NCBI GenBank assembly: GCA_003117195.1
Contig: BDSI01000011.1
Location: 224,901 to 288,900, forward strand
Origin: Eudorina sp. 2006-703-Eu-15
Taxonomy: Eukaryota; Chlorophyta; Chlorophyceae; Chlamydomonadales; Volvocaceae
Direction: 5' to 3'
DNA: 64,000 nt
The notes beneath the pieces are model-generated. The model saw only the letters and a program-made list of their open reading frames with translations. It was not told the DNA's origin and did not search any database. Of this stretch, positions 11,419 to 23,100 are shown one piece after another (the first letter of the stretch is position 1; the number at the start of each line of letters is the position of its first letter). The position numbers were made by a program, and so were the translations under genes.

Positions 11419-11652
11419 TCTGGCGGCCCCCAGCGAAAACGAAAAAGGAGCACATCGATCCTCATTGGAAGGGTTCAGCTTAGTTGTGATTCTATAGCTC
11501 CGTTCTTGCGCTGGACGGAGTTGCTCGTGGTTGCAGAAGCGGGAAATTTGTTGGCAGCTCCAATGTGCCAACCAACAACAGACCGCGTTCAGTTGGTGAC
11601 GGTTGGGCGCGTGTGTTTGAGATACTGTGAAAATGTGAAAATGGAACGTCGC

Positions 11653-11657
11653 TGTAA
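11653..11657 (+). promoter_or_regulatory. Probable poly(A) signal of gene B
   Basis: TGTAA, the usual volvocine poly(A) signal, 235 bases downstream of the gene B stop codon. Five bases alone are weak evidence; the position is plausible. Confidence 0.4.
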
Positions 11658-11710
11658 TGAAATGCGTTACAGTGAAAGATCCGCCCAAACTGATTGTTGA
11701 GTATGTGGGC

Positions 11711-11738
11711 TGTGTGTGTGTGTGCGTGTGTGTGTGTG
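11711..11738. repeat. (GT)n microsatellite
   Basis: Alternating TG run with one interruption, about 28 bases, in the 3' flank of gene B. Confidence 0.8.
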
Positions 11739-13417
11739 ATGTCAGGTCTTGTCCATGCGCACTGTTGCCGAGTTGGCCTCGTGTCGTACGGTGTTCGTAT
11801 CAGCACTGTGGTGTTGCGCAGACCGCATCTAGTAATGATTCAGTATGAAAACGCAACCCCACAATTATTCCGCTGTACTGCCGCTTCTTTGGTATCACTG
11901 TTTTGTGAGCTAAGTCGATGTCGCGGGTTGAGAGCCGTGATGGGCGTACTGCCGGCTGCACGTCAGGAGGAGAACCGGTCATCTTGGAAGGACGCTACCC
12001 CAGGGGAGATTTGGACGCGCAGCATGTCGCGGGGTTCCGGAGCCGTCATTGGCTGGGGACCCGTGCGGGGCTGGTGCCGGAGAGGGGAGAGCTCTATGCG
12101 CCGTATGGTTGCGAGCGGAGCGATGCGCCCGACGCAGTGCTAGGTGTGTAGACCGTTGTCGGTTGTGCCGGTTACAAGAGTGACGTCGCACAGTACGCGG
12201 CCCGCTAGGTGTGCGGACCCTAGGGCGATGTCCTCGGTTGTGTAGAGCAGCCTGGTTGAGGACGGCGGACCTGAAGCCTAGGCGCAGACCCCGTCGGGGC
12301 GACTCGTGCCTCTACGGATGGTGCGAACGGGACGTGCCCCTAGCGTGTGGCCAGGACATTGGATTCGAGCGAGCGGGCGCGCAAATTGCTGCCTGCAGGG
12401 GCGGGACAGGGACCGTTCGTGGGGTGTTGGTGGGGTATTCGTAGGGTGTTTTGTGATTCATTATGCAGCGATGAAGGATGCTGGGTGCGGGAGCTTGTGG
12501 ACCCCCGCCCCAAAGGATCGGTCCTGCTTCGAAGGCGGGCGGATAGTCGGTGGTGTCAGCCGCCGCTGGCGGGGCCGTCGGCATCCGGTGCTCATCCCGC
12601 GCCAACTGACCAGGAGCGCGCGGCGAGGGGCCTGGAGGGGCGGCGTCCACGGCGGTGGCAGCGGCCGGCGTGGTTGACCCAGCAGCATCCGCAGGCGCGA
12701 CTTCATTCTTTTTGCTCTCACGTGGGTATTCAGAGCGTCAGTTGGTTTTGGCCCGGGACGGACGTTGCCTTGCACCTGACACCGACGCCGAAATTTAGAC
12801 ATGTCGGCAGATTGCCGCCCGTCTACTGTCCCAGAGGCTTTTTTTCCGCAGTCGGGCGGGACAGAGTGTTTTTGAGCCTTCGAGTGCGGCGAGGCTGGGG
12901 GATTGGGTGGCGTTGGGTGGGGTGGTGCGGGCAGATTTGCCTCTGGCGATGAACGGCTTCAGGGCGATACCCCGGCGTGAAACATTCCCTTACTTCTTGC
13001 GAGGCTAGGTTAATAACCAACCGTCCGGCGCGTGTGTGCCTCTAAATACCCCCCTGATTGTGTTACCTCTGAAAGAGTGATATTTCACCGAAGCGGCCAA
13101 TTGCCTTGCGCTTGCGCGTTTTTGTACGGATCATGAACTTGATTGTGCCGCTGGCAAAGCACCGGCCGGCGGACGCATTCTTCTCGGCCCCATCCTCGGC
13201 CCCAGCTTTGGGGCGACCCGATTACCGAAGCGGTGCAGATGTGGGTTATTATGCAGCCTCAACACCAGGCGCCGGTCGCCGTTGTGGGGTCGCGCAGCGC
13301 CGCTCGGCACAGCGGTGCGGCTGTGTGTGTGTGTGTGGTGTTTATCGAGAAGCCCGCCCAAACCGGCCAGTGCCCATGTTATCCATGATGTGTGTGTGAA
13401 AGACAACTGAGCCGCGA

Positions 13418-13434
13418 TGTGTGTGTGTGTGTGT
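13418..13434. repeat. (GT)n microsatellite
   Basis: Short pure TG run; a similar one lies at 13322-13337. Confidence 0.7.
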
Positions 13435-14596
13435 TTTCCGCTGTTGTCCTTGCAAGCTGCGTACGTGGTTGGTGTCTTGCCGGGCTCTTGCTTTGGCCTT
13501 GGACCGTTGTGTTTGGGTTGCGGATCACCGCAGTCTTGAGCCGTGCGGCTGGCGGCGGCGTCGACGACCTCCCGCCCCTTTGGCCACCGGAAGGGGCGGG
13601 GAGGACTGAATGCCCGCAGCCCCGCGCCGTCTGGCCGCAGTCTGTCTGACAGTCTGTCAGCCGGTGTAGCGGTGCCGAGGGCTGGTAGCGTCTCGGGAGG
13701 CGGGGAGGCCATTACAGAGGGCACCCAACGGGTGTCGGCCCCGACTGCGTCGTACGCATCGGACCTCCCGTACTTCTGCTTGGAGTGCAGACCCACGGGT
13801 CGCTTGGTGGAGTCGCTGCGGATTGATGGGGTCGCTTGGTGGCCCGACGGAGGTCACAGCAGGTCGGCGGCATGATGGGTTCCGTCGTTTGGATTCCGTG
13901 TGGAGCAGCAGCTGACCCATGGGCCACTGCATCGACCCATGGGTACGGCCGTCGTACGGGTGATGTCGTCAAGATGTAGAACTCCGCTCGGGAGGGAGCT
14001 GCAAAGCACGCCGGGGTCAGGGCTCCGCCGCCGCTGGGGCGCGCGCCAAAGGCCTTTGACTCGAGCTCCCTATTTTGCTTATTTTCCCCCGCGGCGCCTC
14101 GCAGATCGCCGGGGGGGGTTGTACGTGTTCGTCCGGGGGCTCGCAGGCCCCCGCTCAAACTCGCAAGTCTCGAGGCGTGGGGCGCGGGAACAGGGCCCGC
14201 AGCGGCCGCACCCGCGCCTCCTCGCTTTACTGTGGACCCGAAAGGTTCGGGGCCGCGTGGCAGCCATTGCCCTGCTTGGAAACCCGCAAAGGCTGGCGCC
14301 ACTCGAGCCCAGGCAATGTTTCGGATGGTTACTGGGCGGTTGATTGCTAACCGCGGTCATGGAGAGGTGTGTTTTTTTGCGGCTGTGGTACTGCGGCGGC
14401 GGTTGCATTCGGAGGCAGGTTGTATGGTTTGATCGGAGTGTGTGGTTCGGTGTGTGGTTGCTTAGCTTTGTGATCAGGCGAGGCCACCGAATCCGTCAAC
14501 AGTCAACACACCCGGGCAGGTCCGGGTTCCACCGGGCGGTTGTGTGCCGACATGGACGAACGTCGCCCGCTGTTGTGTTGCCGGTGTCGCGTCGCA

Positions 14597-14624
14597 GTGG
14601 TGGTGGTGGTGGTGGTGGTGGTGG
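14597..14624. repeat. (TGG)n microsatellite
   Basis: About nine tandem TGG units. Confidence 0.8.
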
Positions 14625-16452
14625 AGTCACATATGGGAGGACCGGGCGGACGGACAGGCAGGCAGGCAGGTACGAGCAACGGTGGACACGGAACCAACGG
14701 TGTGCCCGGGCTACACGTGTGAGGAGGTGCGCGCAGACCGGGCGCCGGCTCCCCGCGAGTGCGCGTCGCGCTTCCTTCCCCCTTGGTGACGGCACACCTG
14801 CGCGCATGCATACCGGGCGGCTCGCGTGTGAGGAGGTGCGTCCACGGGAGGAAGATGCAAGGGCGTCAGTCCGGCCGCCTCGTGAGCTGCCAGACACGGC
14901 TCGAGCCGTACCTGTTCTGTACCTACCTCCGACCCCGGCGGATGGGGGGTAGGGGTCGCCCGTTGCGACGCGGTTGGCCATTACGAAGGGGGAGGAGGAA
15001 TCGCCATGTTGATGTACGGTGCGGCGCGGACGGAGGCACGGCCGCGGGGGCTGCCGCATGCGAGAGGCGGTTCCCAGCGAGGGCCGTCAATGTTTGGTGC
15101 GAGCTTGCATCCCCTCGGGAAGTTGCTTGTGTTTACAGAATAAACCCGCCCGCGTGTGAGCGCCTCCTCGTCTCTCATGCCTGCTTGCTCGGCTCGCGCA
15201 CTGTTGAGACGACGGCCGCGCGGCAGAAGTGCCGTGCCCGCGCGGCACCAGTACAGCACTCCTGCACTCTGCCGTTGTTCATAAGTTTTGGTAGCGGCCG
15301 CCCGCCGGCCCGCGGCGACGGGAGGCTCGAGGGGCACGCAGCCCAAGGCAGGCCATGCGCACTTGAACGTTCGAGGAATGCCGTACGTTGTGTTTTGTGG
15401 TACACCACGGACCCTCGTGCACGCAGTGGCGTGTCCCGATTGTACGATTGTTCACATAGGAGAAAAGTATCAAAGCAAAGCGACTACGGCCTGGTGCCCG
15501 GTTTTAACGCCGCAACAGACGTCTTTGAGCCCGAGACGAATCCGGTGGAGGGGTGTGTCGGTCGACTGTGGGTGCGCGCCACGAGAACCCAACACCCCAT
15601 CCATTTTTAGGTAGTCTCTCCCTTGTGAGAGCAGCCGAGTAGGTGGCCAGTCGACGGCAAGGGCGGTACTGAGAAAATGGATCCGTGGAACTCCTTGGCA
15701 GGGCCCCCCGGTCCTGAGCTGCCAGGTGAGAGGCAGGGCCAGATGGCGCCCCGGGGGCCTCGGGCGCCCCGGCGAGCCACACGCGGTGTCATTCCCCGGG
15801 GCCGCTGACACGGAAGCCCCCCAGCAGGGCATATCGCTGCCGGCTTACGGTATCGGCAAACGCCCACAGTTCCACCGCCGCCGCGCAACTGCAAGCCGCC
15901 GCCTCACGGCAATTGCACGTTCGCCAGCTCCCCCGCCGGCACCCAACCATGGTCGCACAGACACATCGGGCGCGCAGCCATCCGCGTAGACCCATCCGGC
16001 TACTCCCGAACAGCCTTCAGTCCCAGGAGCTCGCGGCACAACACGCCCATAGCGCCCTGTGGACTTCCACTCGGGACCAAGCGACCCCACCCACCCAGCC
16101 CCTCCACGCGCTCTCGTCCTCGCACACCGAAAGCGCTCTCCTCCATGCATACCGAAACCGTGCATCCACCCTCGCCCTGCCAATACACCACCCTGCCCCC
16201 CCCCAAACTGACACCGTCCTGCAGGTTGGGTTAGGCTCTCAGGCAGGTAGGTTGCTGCAGGGCACCCCTCCCCGCACCCCGCCCCGCCTCCTCTCCACCG
16301 CGCCGACGGATGGGGAAACCGCGGTGACGCCCCACCCACCCAGCTACTGAGGAACTTGAGGATTGAAAGTCACAATAATGTTACTAAACGCGGCAGCTAC
16401 CCGTCGTGGCTACAACGAACTTAATCCGCCCGACGCCCGACCCGACCCGAGA

Positions 16453-16466
16453 GTGTGTGTGTGTGT

Positions 16467-16503
<37 letters not shown>
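16453..16503. repeat. (GT)n microsatellite, longest in window
   Basis: About 51 bases of alternating GT with one A substitution. Confidence 0.85.
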
Positions 16504-16504
<1 letters not shown>

Positions 16505-16936
16505 CCACCGTCGCCCGATGCCGATGGCATGGGCACCGCCGTGTACGGCATCCGAGAATGTGCATCTGCTTCCCATCCGACGCCAGCCCAGTTCAGTGCA
16601 CCCCAGACGACCAGGCCGCCCGACCAGTCCTGCCCTCAAGCCACGGCCTGCAACCGCCCACCCCGCCCCGTCCCTGTCCCTTCATCTCCAGCCAGCCAGC
16701 CAGCACAGTCCCGATATCTCTTACCAGCCGAGTTGCTGCCCGCGGCCGCTGCCCCCAGCAGGCCCCAGTCTCCTGGAGACAGCACCTTGTGGAACGCAAG
16801 GTCCGGCGGGCGGCAGCACCTGTGGCGCGGCCTGCGTCCCCTCCCTACCGTGACCTCACTGACCCAGCCCCAGCCCCAGCCCCAGCTCGTGCTTTTCGAG
16901 GGGATCAGCTCATCAGGAAGGCACCTCATCAGAGCA

Positions 16937-16941
16937 TTACA
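16937..16941 (-). promoter_or_regulatory. Probable poly(A) signal of the kinase gene
   Basis: TGTAA on the minus strand, about 320 bases downstream of the kinase stop. Position fits a volvocine 3' UTR; not otherwise proven. Confidence 0.35.
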
Positions 16942-17260
16942 GTCCAGCTAGGACGCCTGCCGAGGACGCCTGCCAGTCCTCATTAGAGCCTCGCGAGGAC
17001 GCCTGTCGCGATTCGCCACGATAGCGACTGCACCCAATCGCCGCCGCGGTCCCTCGTCCGCCTGTAGGCCCTCCAGGTCGGCGTCGCGGCAGCCGACCGA
17101 GAAGATGTCCGTACAGGAATGGAGCTGTCGGCGTCCGTGTCGTCCTGACTCAGGCGGCCCCAGGCGCGGCTGGGCGGGGTTGCCGTCAGTGCTTGTTTCG
17201 CGATTTCGCTGCCTTGATTGACAAAGGGGGTTGCCGTCCACGTCGTCATCTCGGCCCAGC

Positions 17261-18327
17261 CTACGCGACACAGAGAAGGCACACGGCAGGACACAAGGGC
17301 TCACGGGTCCCCCCGCTAGCCACATGCAAACACGAAGGCTCCTTGGCGCGCATCGGCCCCCCTTGCCAGCTGCCACCGGCGAACACATGCGGGCGGTCGG
17401 GCGGGCGGGGGCCCGATCTGCCGCTGTGCGCCCCTGGCCCCGACACTCCTGCCCCTGGAACCCCACCCACCTCCAGGAACCGCAGCACTTGTCGCACGCA
17501 CTCCTCCGTGCATGACGACGCCGTGCAGACGCGTATGCGGTACGGCACACCGACGCTGCCGTCCGTGCTCCAAGTCCAGCTGCCGCCGTACCTGCGCCAC
17601 GTCATCGAGATCGCTGCTACTCTGCAAGGCTCTGCAAGTAGACGCAGGGCTCCGCAACTCTGCAAGGCTCCGCCCGGAAGAAGCCGCCGCCGCGCCGCCG
17701 CGCCAGTGGCTCACCGCATCACAGCCACGACCGTACCGCTCCTCGCCCCCACCCGCCTTGCACTGCCCACCCCTCAGCCCTCACGCTTCACCGCCCGCCC
17801 CGCCGGCTGGACCCGGCTGGACCCAGCTGGATCCAACTCTCGACGTGATCGCCCCCTTGCGTTGGGGAGGCCTGTCCCACCCCGCCCCCATGCCACCTGT
17901 TCCCACCTGCGCAGGAGGTCCTGTAGCTGCGCCCAGCTGCTGGGCTTGTGCCCCCGCTCCGTCCCCCGGTCCGCCTCCCCCCGCGCCTCCAGCCGGCTCC
18001 GCCACAGCGCCTCGTCCCCGCACTCCACATCCACCACCACCACGCGTACAGGCCGGGCGCAGCCGCGGGCCGCCTCCGCCGCCGACGCTGCCGCTTGCGC
18101 AGGTGGTGGAGGCCCCCTCCCACCCCCAGTTTCAGGCTGGGTGGCTGTCGGCCCCGCTGCGCGCTCCGCTACTGCCGCCGCCGCCGCGCCCGGTGCCTCC
18201 GCGGCCGCCTCGGGGCCCGATGCTGCAGACTCGGGAGCCGGGGGTGCCGCCGGGCCCGCAGGTGACCCTCCCGCCCGGGCCTCCGCGGGTCGGCCCCCAA
18301 GTCCCCAAGTCCCGGGCGCAGGCGCCG

Positions 18328-18360
<33 letters not shown>

Positions 18361-19237
18361 TTGCTGCTCCGGTCTCTTCGGCGGCACCGCTGCTGGATGC
18401 GACCTGGGGCGCAGGAGGCAACGAGCATCACTTTCCAGCCTTAAGGAGGGGACTAAGGACAGCGACTGCCGGGAACTGTGGAGCAGGGGGGAGAGCACGG
18501 CGCCGGGGCGCGGAGGCAGGTGGATCCGGCCGGTGCGGCTGCAGGTGCTGCGGGTGCTGCGGGTACACAGACTCGTATGACCGACCCAACGGGGCGACCG
18601 CCGCCATTGGGTCGGTCATACGAGTCTGTGTGCACACGTGTGCATGGGTGAGTACGGGTTCGTACAGATGGGTTAACATGTCAGGGAATGGTGTACGGAG
18701 CCTACCTGGCTCGCCAGCCGGCACGCCTCATCGTACAGCTGCCGCCGTGCGAAGGGGGAGTCCATCACCACCGATAGGCCCAGCGACAGCTGCCGCTCCG
18801 CGACGCGGAACATGATGTTGTACGACAGGGAGTTCCAGTCCAGGGAGGGCGCCTGACTGACCAGGGGCTGGAAGCAGTCGCGGGCGTCGTCTTTATCCAC
18901 CAGGGGGCATCGCAATGCACGGGCGAGCGCCGTGGCGACCGTCGACTTACCGCACCCCGGCAGGCCCTGGTTTCGGAGGGGCGGGAGTTTAGGTTTCGGG
19001 GCCGTGTTTGATTATGGAGCTGACGGGCGGATGAATGTGGGGCGGGGCCAGAGACCGGTCACGAGGGGCCGGTCGGTGCGCGTACGCCGCAACGAGCCAT
19101 GGAGCACGATGGCTCTGACTAGACCAGCTTGGCGTTGACCGGATCGACAGAGTAACGGTAAATATAAACAGTTCTTGAACGAGCAAACTCAGAATGTCCG
19201 GCCTTGCCTTGACAAGTATCAGCAGCTGCTCGCCCAT
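17261..19237 (-). CDS. AAA_33-type P-loop kinase with Ala-rich insertion
   Basis: Four exons on the minus strand: 19237-19208, 18966-18706, 18403-17907 and 17591-17261. Phases agree at every join and total 372 aa. Exon 1 encodes MGEQLLILVK, the first strand; exon 2 opens with the Walker A loop GLPGCGKST (residues 11-19), followed by LVDKDDARD (32-40). Residues about 98-213 are an Ala/Pro-rich insertion. The fold resumes with VVVVDVECGDEALWRSRLE (218-236), HKPSSWAQLQDLLRRYGG (249-266) and a final strand and helix ending in VRQVLRFLE. This pattern is typical of plant and algal AAA_33 (zeta-toxin-like) kinases, which phosphorylate a small substrate; the substrate here is unknown. The first intron uses a GC donor (AAG followed by GCAAGG), a known minor class. 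The 3' end after RFLE is less certain, as a further donor-like site lies there. Confidence 0.7.
18565..18631. repeat. Perfect 25-bp inverted repeat (hairpin) in kinase intron 2
   Basis: Bases 18565-18589 are the exact reverse complement of 18607-18631, with a 17-base GC-rich loop. It sits in the intron 18404-18705. It could form a strong RNA hairpin or be a small mobile-element relic. Confidence 0.85.
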
Positions 19238-20124
19238 TTGGAAAACAGAGCTCTGCCAAGTTTAAACAAAATTCCTTCCCTTACATACTGATTACATACT
19301 GGTGAAAATGCAACCCGCAGTCCGTTGTTCAGCGGACCGTAGCGAACGAAGTCGCTCATTCGAAACGGTTGACTGTTGCTGCGGGCGTCGTTCCGCACGC
19401 ACAGCGCGCAGAGCACAACTTGTCAAGGTGGTGAACAGTGCAGATGGTGCATGAGGAGGGCAGCTCATAAAAGAGGTTCCCACCCTCCGAGGGATGATTT
19501 TTCCAACAATCAACTAGTGGACCGTGGGTTGGACAAATTGCAGCACCCTCGCCCCCGACAGGTAAAACCAGACCTCTACAGAGCGCAGCGCACCTTGGGG
19601 CCTTTGCTTTTGACACGGTAGCTCGTGTCGTCCTTTGGCGCACGGCCTCGCAACGGTTGCTCGCGCTTCATACAGTCATTGGCTTGGACTAGTTAGTTAA
19701 ATAGGGTCCACCATTTCTTGATATTGTATCAGACTGAATTTTCTTCTTGCAAGGGGGAACTGTGCGCTTGCCCTGACAGGCAGGATCGCAGGAGTGGTCG
19801 TCACCACGTACCGTTGGGGTAACGATTAACTGAACAGTCCCGGCGTTGTGGGATGTGGACTCTCACCGCGGTTCTCGTCAAAGGAAGGTTTTACACATAG
19901 GTGCTACACTCATTTGGTAGCATAAATTTCTGTGCTGCATAACGCCACGGAACTCTAACGAGTTCCGCACTGCCCTTGTAGCTGTCGCTATCACTATTAC
20001 ATCACAACGAGAATTATACAGTGAAACGTCAAATCGCCGCTGTGGGCGGCCGTGCCGCAGCGGCGGGATCGGCATCTTAGTTGGGACAATTTTTGGCTGA
20101 CAGCGGTCTACAGCTGTGTGGAAA
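19238..20124. promoter_or_regulatory. Shared upstream region of the kinase and BRR2
   Basis: The kinase (minus) and BRR2 (plus) start codons are 887 bases apart and point away from each other, so this stretch must carry both 5' UTRs and both promoters, possibly as a bidirectional promoter. It is AT-richer than its flanks. No clear TATA box or known element is assigned. Confidence 0.45.
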
Positions 20125-23100
20125 ATGTCCAACAAGGAAAAGGGAGGTGCTGAGGCTTATGCCCGGTTCAAGCAGTTCGACTACAAGGCGGTAGGTAAAC
20201 GTTGCTAGAGCACAGATGCTTGGTTTCGCACCCAGCGGGTCCGCAGGATGAAGCTTTTGATGGACCAGCTGCAAGGAAACTGTATATAGTCTTGGAAAGT
20301 ACTTAGGTGGGGTGAAGACTTTGACGAACGTTGGCGGCGGAAGCAGAGCCCTCGAAGGCCTGAAGCTTTCCGGTTTTTCGTTCATGACACATGGCTGGAA
20401 TTGTTTTGCTGTCCAGCAGCTTAGGCAGGTGTCGGTGGCTGGTGTACATGTGCTTGCTCTCCTTTCCCGGGAAAGATGGCCCCGACGGAACACGCGACTG
20501 GAACCCGCAACCTGCAGACACTCCTGCTTGAGGAGATGGGCTGACACGGCTGGGCTGCCCGGCAAAGAGCCTAGGTTGCTTGGGATTTCCTCTCGGGGTG
20601 CTTGGGGGCGACCGGCTCACGCACCCTCGTCACAGCTGCCGCTTCCTCGCGTCCCCGGGCCCTCCATTTATCCAGGTCCCCGCCACCTCGACCCCCCCAA
20701 CTCTCTCCCGTTACCCCGCCCTTCCTCATGCGGTACTTATGGGGTCATGGCGTATGTGCACCCCTCACCCGCCCACCTCGACTCGCCTCCCTCAGAACTC
20801 GAGTCTCGTGCTCACCTCTGATACCCGCACCCGCGAGTATGCCACCGAGCCCAGCGGAGAGCCGGAGACGCTCTGGGGCCGTCTCAAGGTGCGAGAAGCG
20901 GCACTAACAGTGTTCCCGCTCGACAAAGCACGGGGCTAGCGAGAAACGGATGATGGGTTTGGACGATGTGCGCGTTTCAGCTGCGGGCGGACCCCTTTGT
21001 CGAAGGTATCATGTATACGAATGTGGTATCTGCATCCACCGAAGAACCCAGGCGCCACCCCGGCGAAGAAACCAAATCGCAACACCTCTTTATCATTACC
21101 AAGCAACCCCTCCCCCGCCACGCTGCAGGCCAAGATGGGCGACCGCGCCCAGACCACTCGGCCCGACGTGGAGCGCAAGGAGCGGGCCGCCAAGAAGAAG
21201 CGCGACGCGGCGGCGGCGGAGCTGGAGCTGGCGGTGCCGTCCAAGGGGCGCGGCAAGCGGGGCGGCGCCGCTGGGGGACTCAGCGTACTTGACCTGGAGC
21301 AGGTGAGGGGGAGGGAGTGCGGTGGTGATGGGAGTGGGGAACTTGGGTGAGGAGGCCCAGGTGGGATGTGTGGCCGGGGGTGAGAGGCGGGTGGGTGGAG
21401 CAGATGGGAGAAGGGAGAGGGGTCCCTTGGGCCAGGAGGGATCCGGAGGTCGTCCACGTCCATGTCAGGCGTCGGAGCCGGGAGAATGAGCTGGGTTGGG
21501 GGCCCAGGGCAGCCGTTGAGCTAAATGGGGTCGGGGGCGGGGCCGGGGCCGCGGAGTGAGACAGCGGCGGCCGCAGTGTGCCATTAGGCTGGGCAAATGG
21601 AGGGCGGCCGCGTGACCATTGGGTCAGCCACGAGGGAGGCGCTACTTTCGACAGATGGCTAGGTAGCTTGTCGAGCCGTTGGAGTCAGGTCACCGGATAG
21701 GGGGTCACTGGCAGGCTCTGTGGCCAACTGATAGCCAGGCGGTAAGAAGGGTGGACGAATCAGGACCCGCATCATCTAGCCGCATTTCCGCGAGGTCTGG
21801 GTAGGGTCGGGTGGGGTGGGGTGGGATGGGCTGTCGGATGCAGCAATAAAGGTTGCTGCTGCAAAGTGGAGCGTGGCGTTGCCGGCAGCCTCCGTGGGGT
21901 GATGTTGCAGCTTGGCAGCTTGGAGGCGTCGAAGCGGGGGGGCCAGGGCGGGATAGTTTGGGTCTGGCCTGTGGGGGGCGGAGCGCCAGGGCCTGGAAGG
22001 CGGTTTTGGTGCTAGATATAGATTATTCATAACGTGACAGTGGACCCCGCGGCGCCGCGGGTCATCGGTGACAGCCAAAGCTTCCTCACCACACACTACG
22101 TAAACGAAATCGCGCCATCGTGGCGCACCGGACAGGCTCCACAAGTGCACCGCAACACACCCCGCACCCACGCTACCAGGGAACCGCCCCGTTCCTGAGA
22201 ACCAACCATAGCGAGATATGTTCTTTAAGGGGGAGAGGCAGCCACTAGGCTGTAATAGGGACGGGTTGAGGGGCCGCCTGGCGCCCTCGGGCCCCCGCGC
22301 GTTGTGGACCACGCTCCTGCGATGTCCGAGTACCGCAGGTCGAAGAGGACGGCGCCGGTGATGTTGATCGTAGTGGCGGTGTCCTCGGCTCGATTAGCAA
22401 ATGCACGTGTATCCGCGTGGACTTCACCCATCATTTTTTGTCCCGCCCGCCGTTGCTGGCTTGCCGCGGCCCCCCGTGTGTAATTAGAAACAGCAAAATC
22501 GCGGCCGCGACCCCCGCTCTTGCTCTGGCAGTCAGCTGGATCTGTCTATGCCTACCTAATTCGCTACCCTTCCCCCCCTCTCTCTCTCTTACAGGGCGGG
22601 CTGTACCGCCCTCGCACGAAGGAGACCCGGGAGGCCTACGAGGCCCTGCTGGCGATCATCCACAGCCTGTTTGGGGAACAGCCGCAGGTGGGTGGGTGTA
22701 TGCGTGGATGCATGCCTGGGGCGGGTGGGTGGTTGGTGAGGTTGTCAAGACACGTAGCAAAGGCAAGCCAACGACCCCTTCGTCTGTGTGTCCTGGCTCA
22801 GCCCGGCTTCGACGCAGCCTTCCGTGTCCGTGTTCCGTGTCGCTTTCACGCGCCCCCTGCCCCCCGCATTGGTCGCCGGACGGGGTGTGTCTCGGCGGTT
22901 TCCACTTTAACCCCGTACCCCCCCGTGCGGCGCCCCCCATCGCCCGTGGCCCCCGTCCACTGACCCGCCTCGCAGGACGTCCTCCGCGGCGCCGCCGACG
23001 AGGTGTTGGCGGTGCTGAAGAACAAGGACCTTCGCGACCCCGAGCGCCAGAAGGAGTGCGCTTCGCTGCTGGGCTCGTGTGAGGACGACATGTTCGCCCG

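Larger units (their letters stand above)
11419..17260. other. Gene-poor region rich in simple repeats
   Basis: Long frames on both strands here are shadows of GC bias and repeats, and none shows a recognisable domain. The content is mostly (GT)n and (TGG)n microsatellites and short dispersed repeats, including a copy at 13339-13375 of a GAGAAGCCCGCCC-type sequence also found in BRR2 introns. The right part (about 16937-17260) is the likely 3' UTR of the minus-strand kinase. Confidence 0.4.

Noticed and set aside
13905..13955. Repeated GACCCATGGG strings as a possible CRISPR-like array
   Set aside because: Only two short palindromic copies without regular spacers; the genome is eukaryotic.
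17193..18815. Long plus-strand frame of 540 codons
   Set aside because: It is the antisense shadow of the kinase exons and linker; the minus strand shows the P-loop and the other kinase motifs with correct splicing.
21776..22312. Minus-strand frame inside BRR2 intron 3
   Set aside because: No known domain; intron position and lack of splice signals favour chance.
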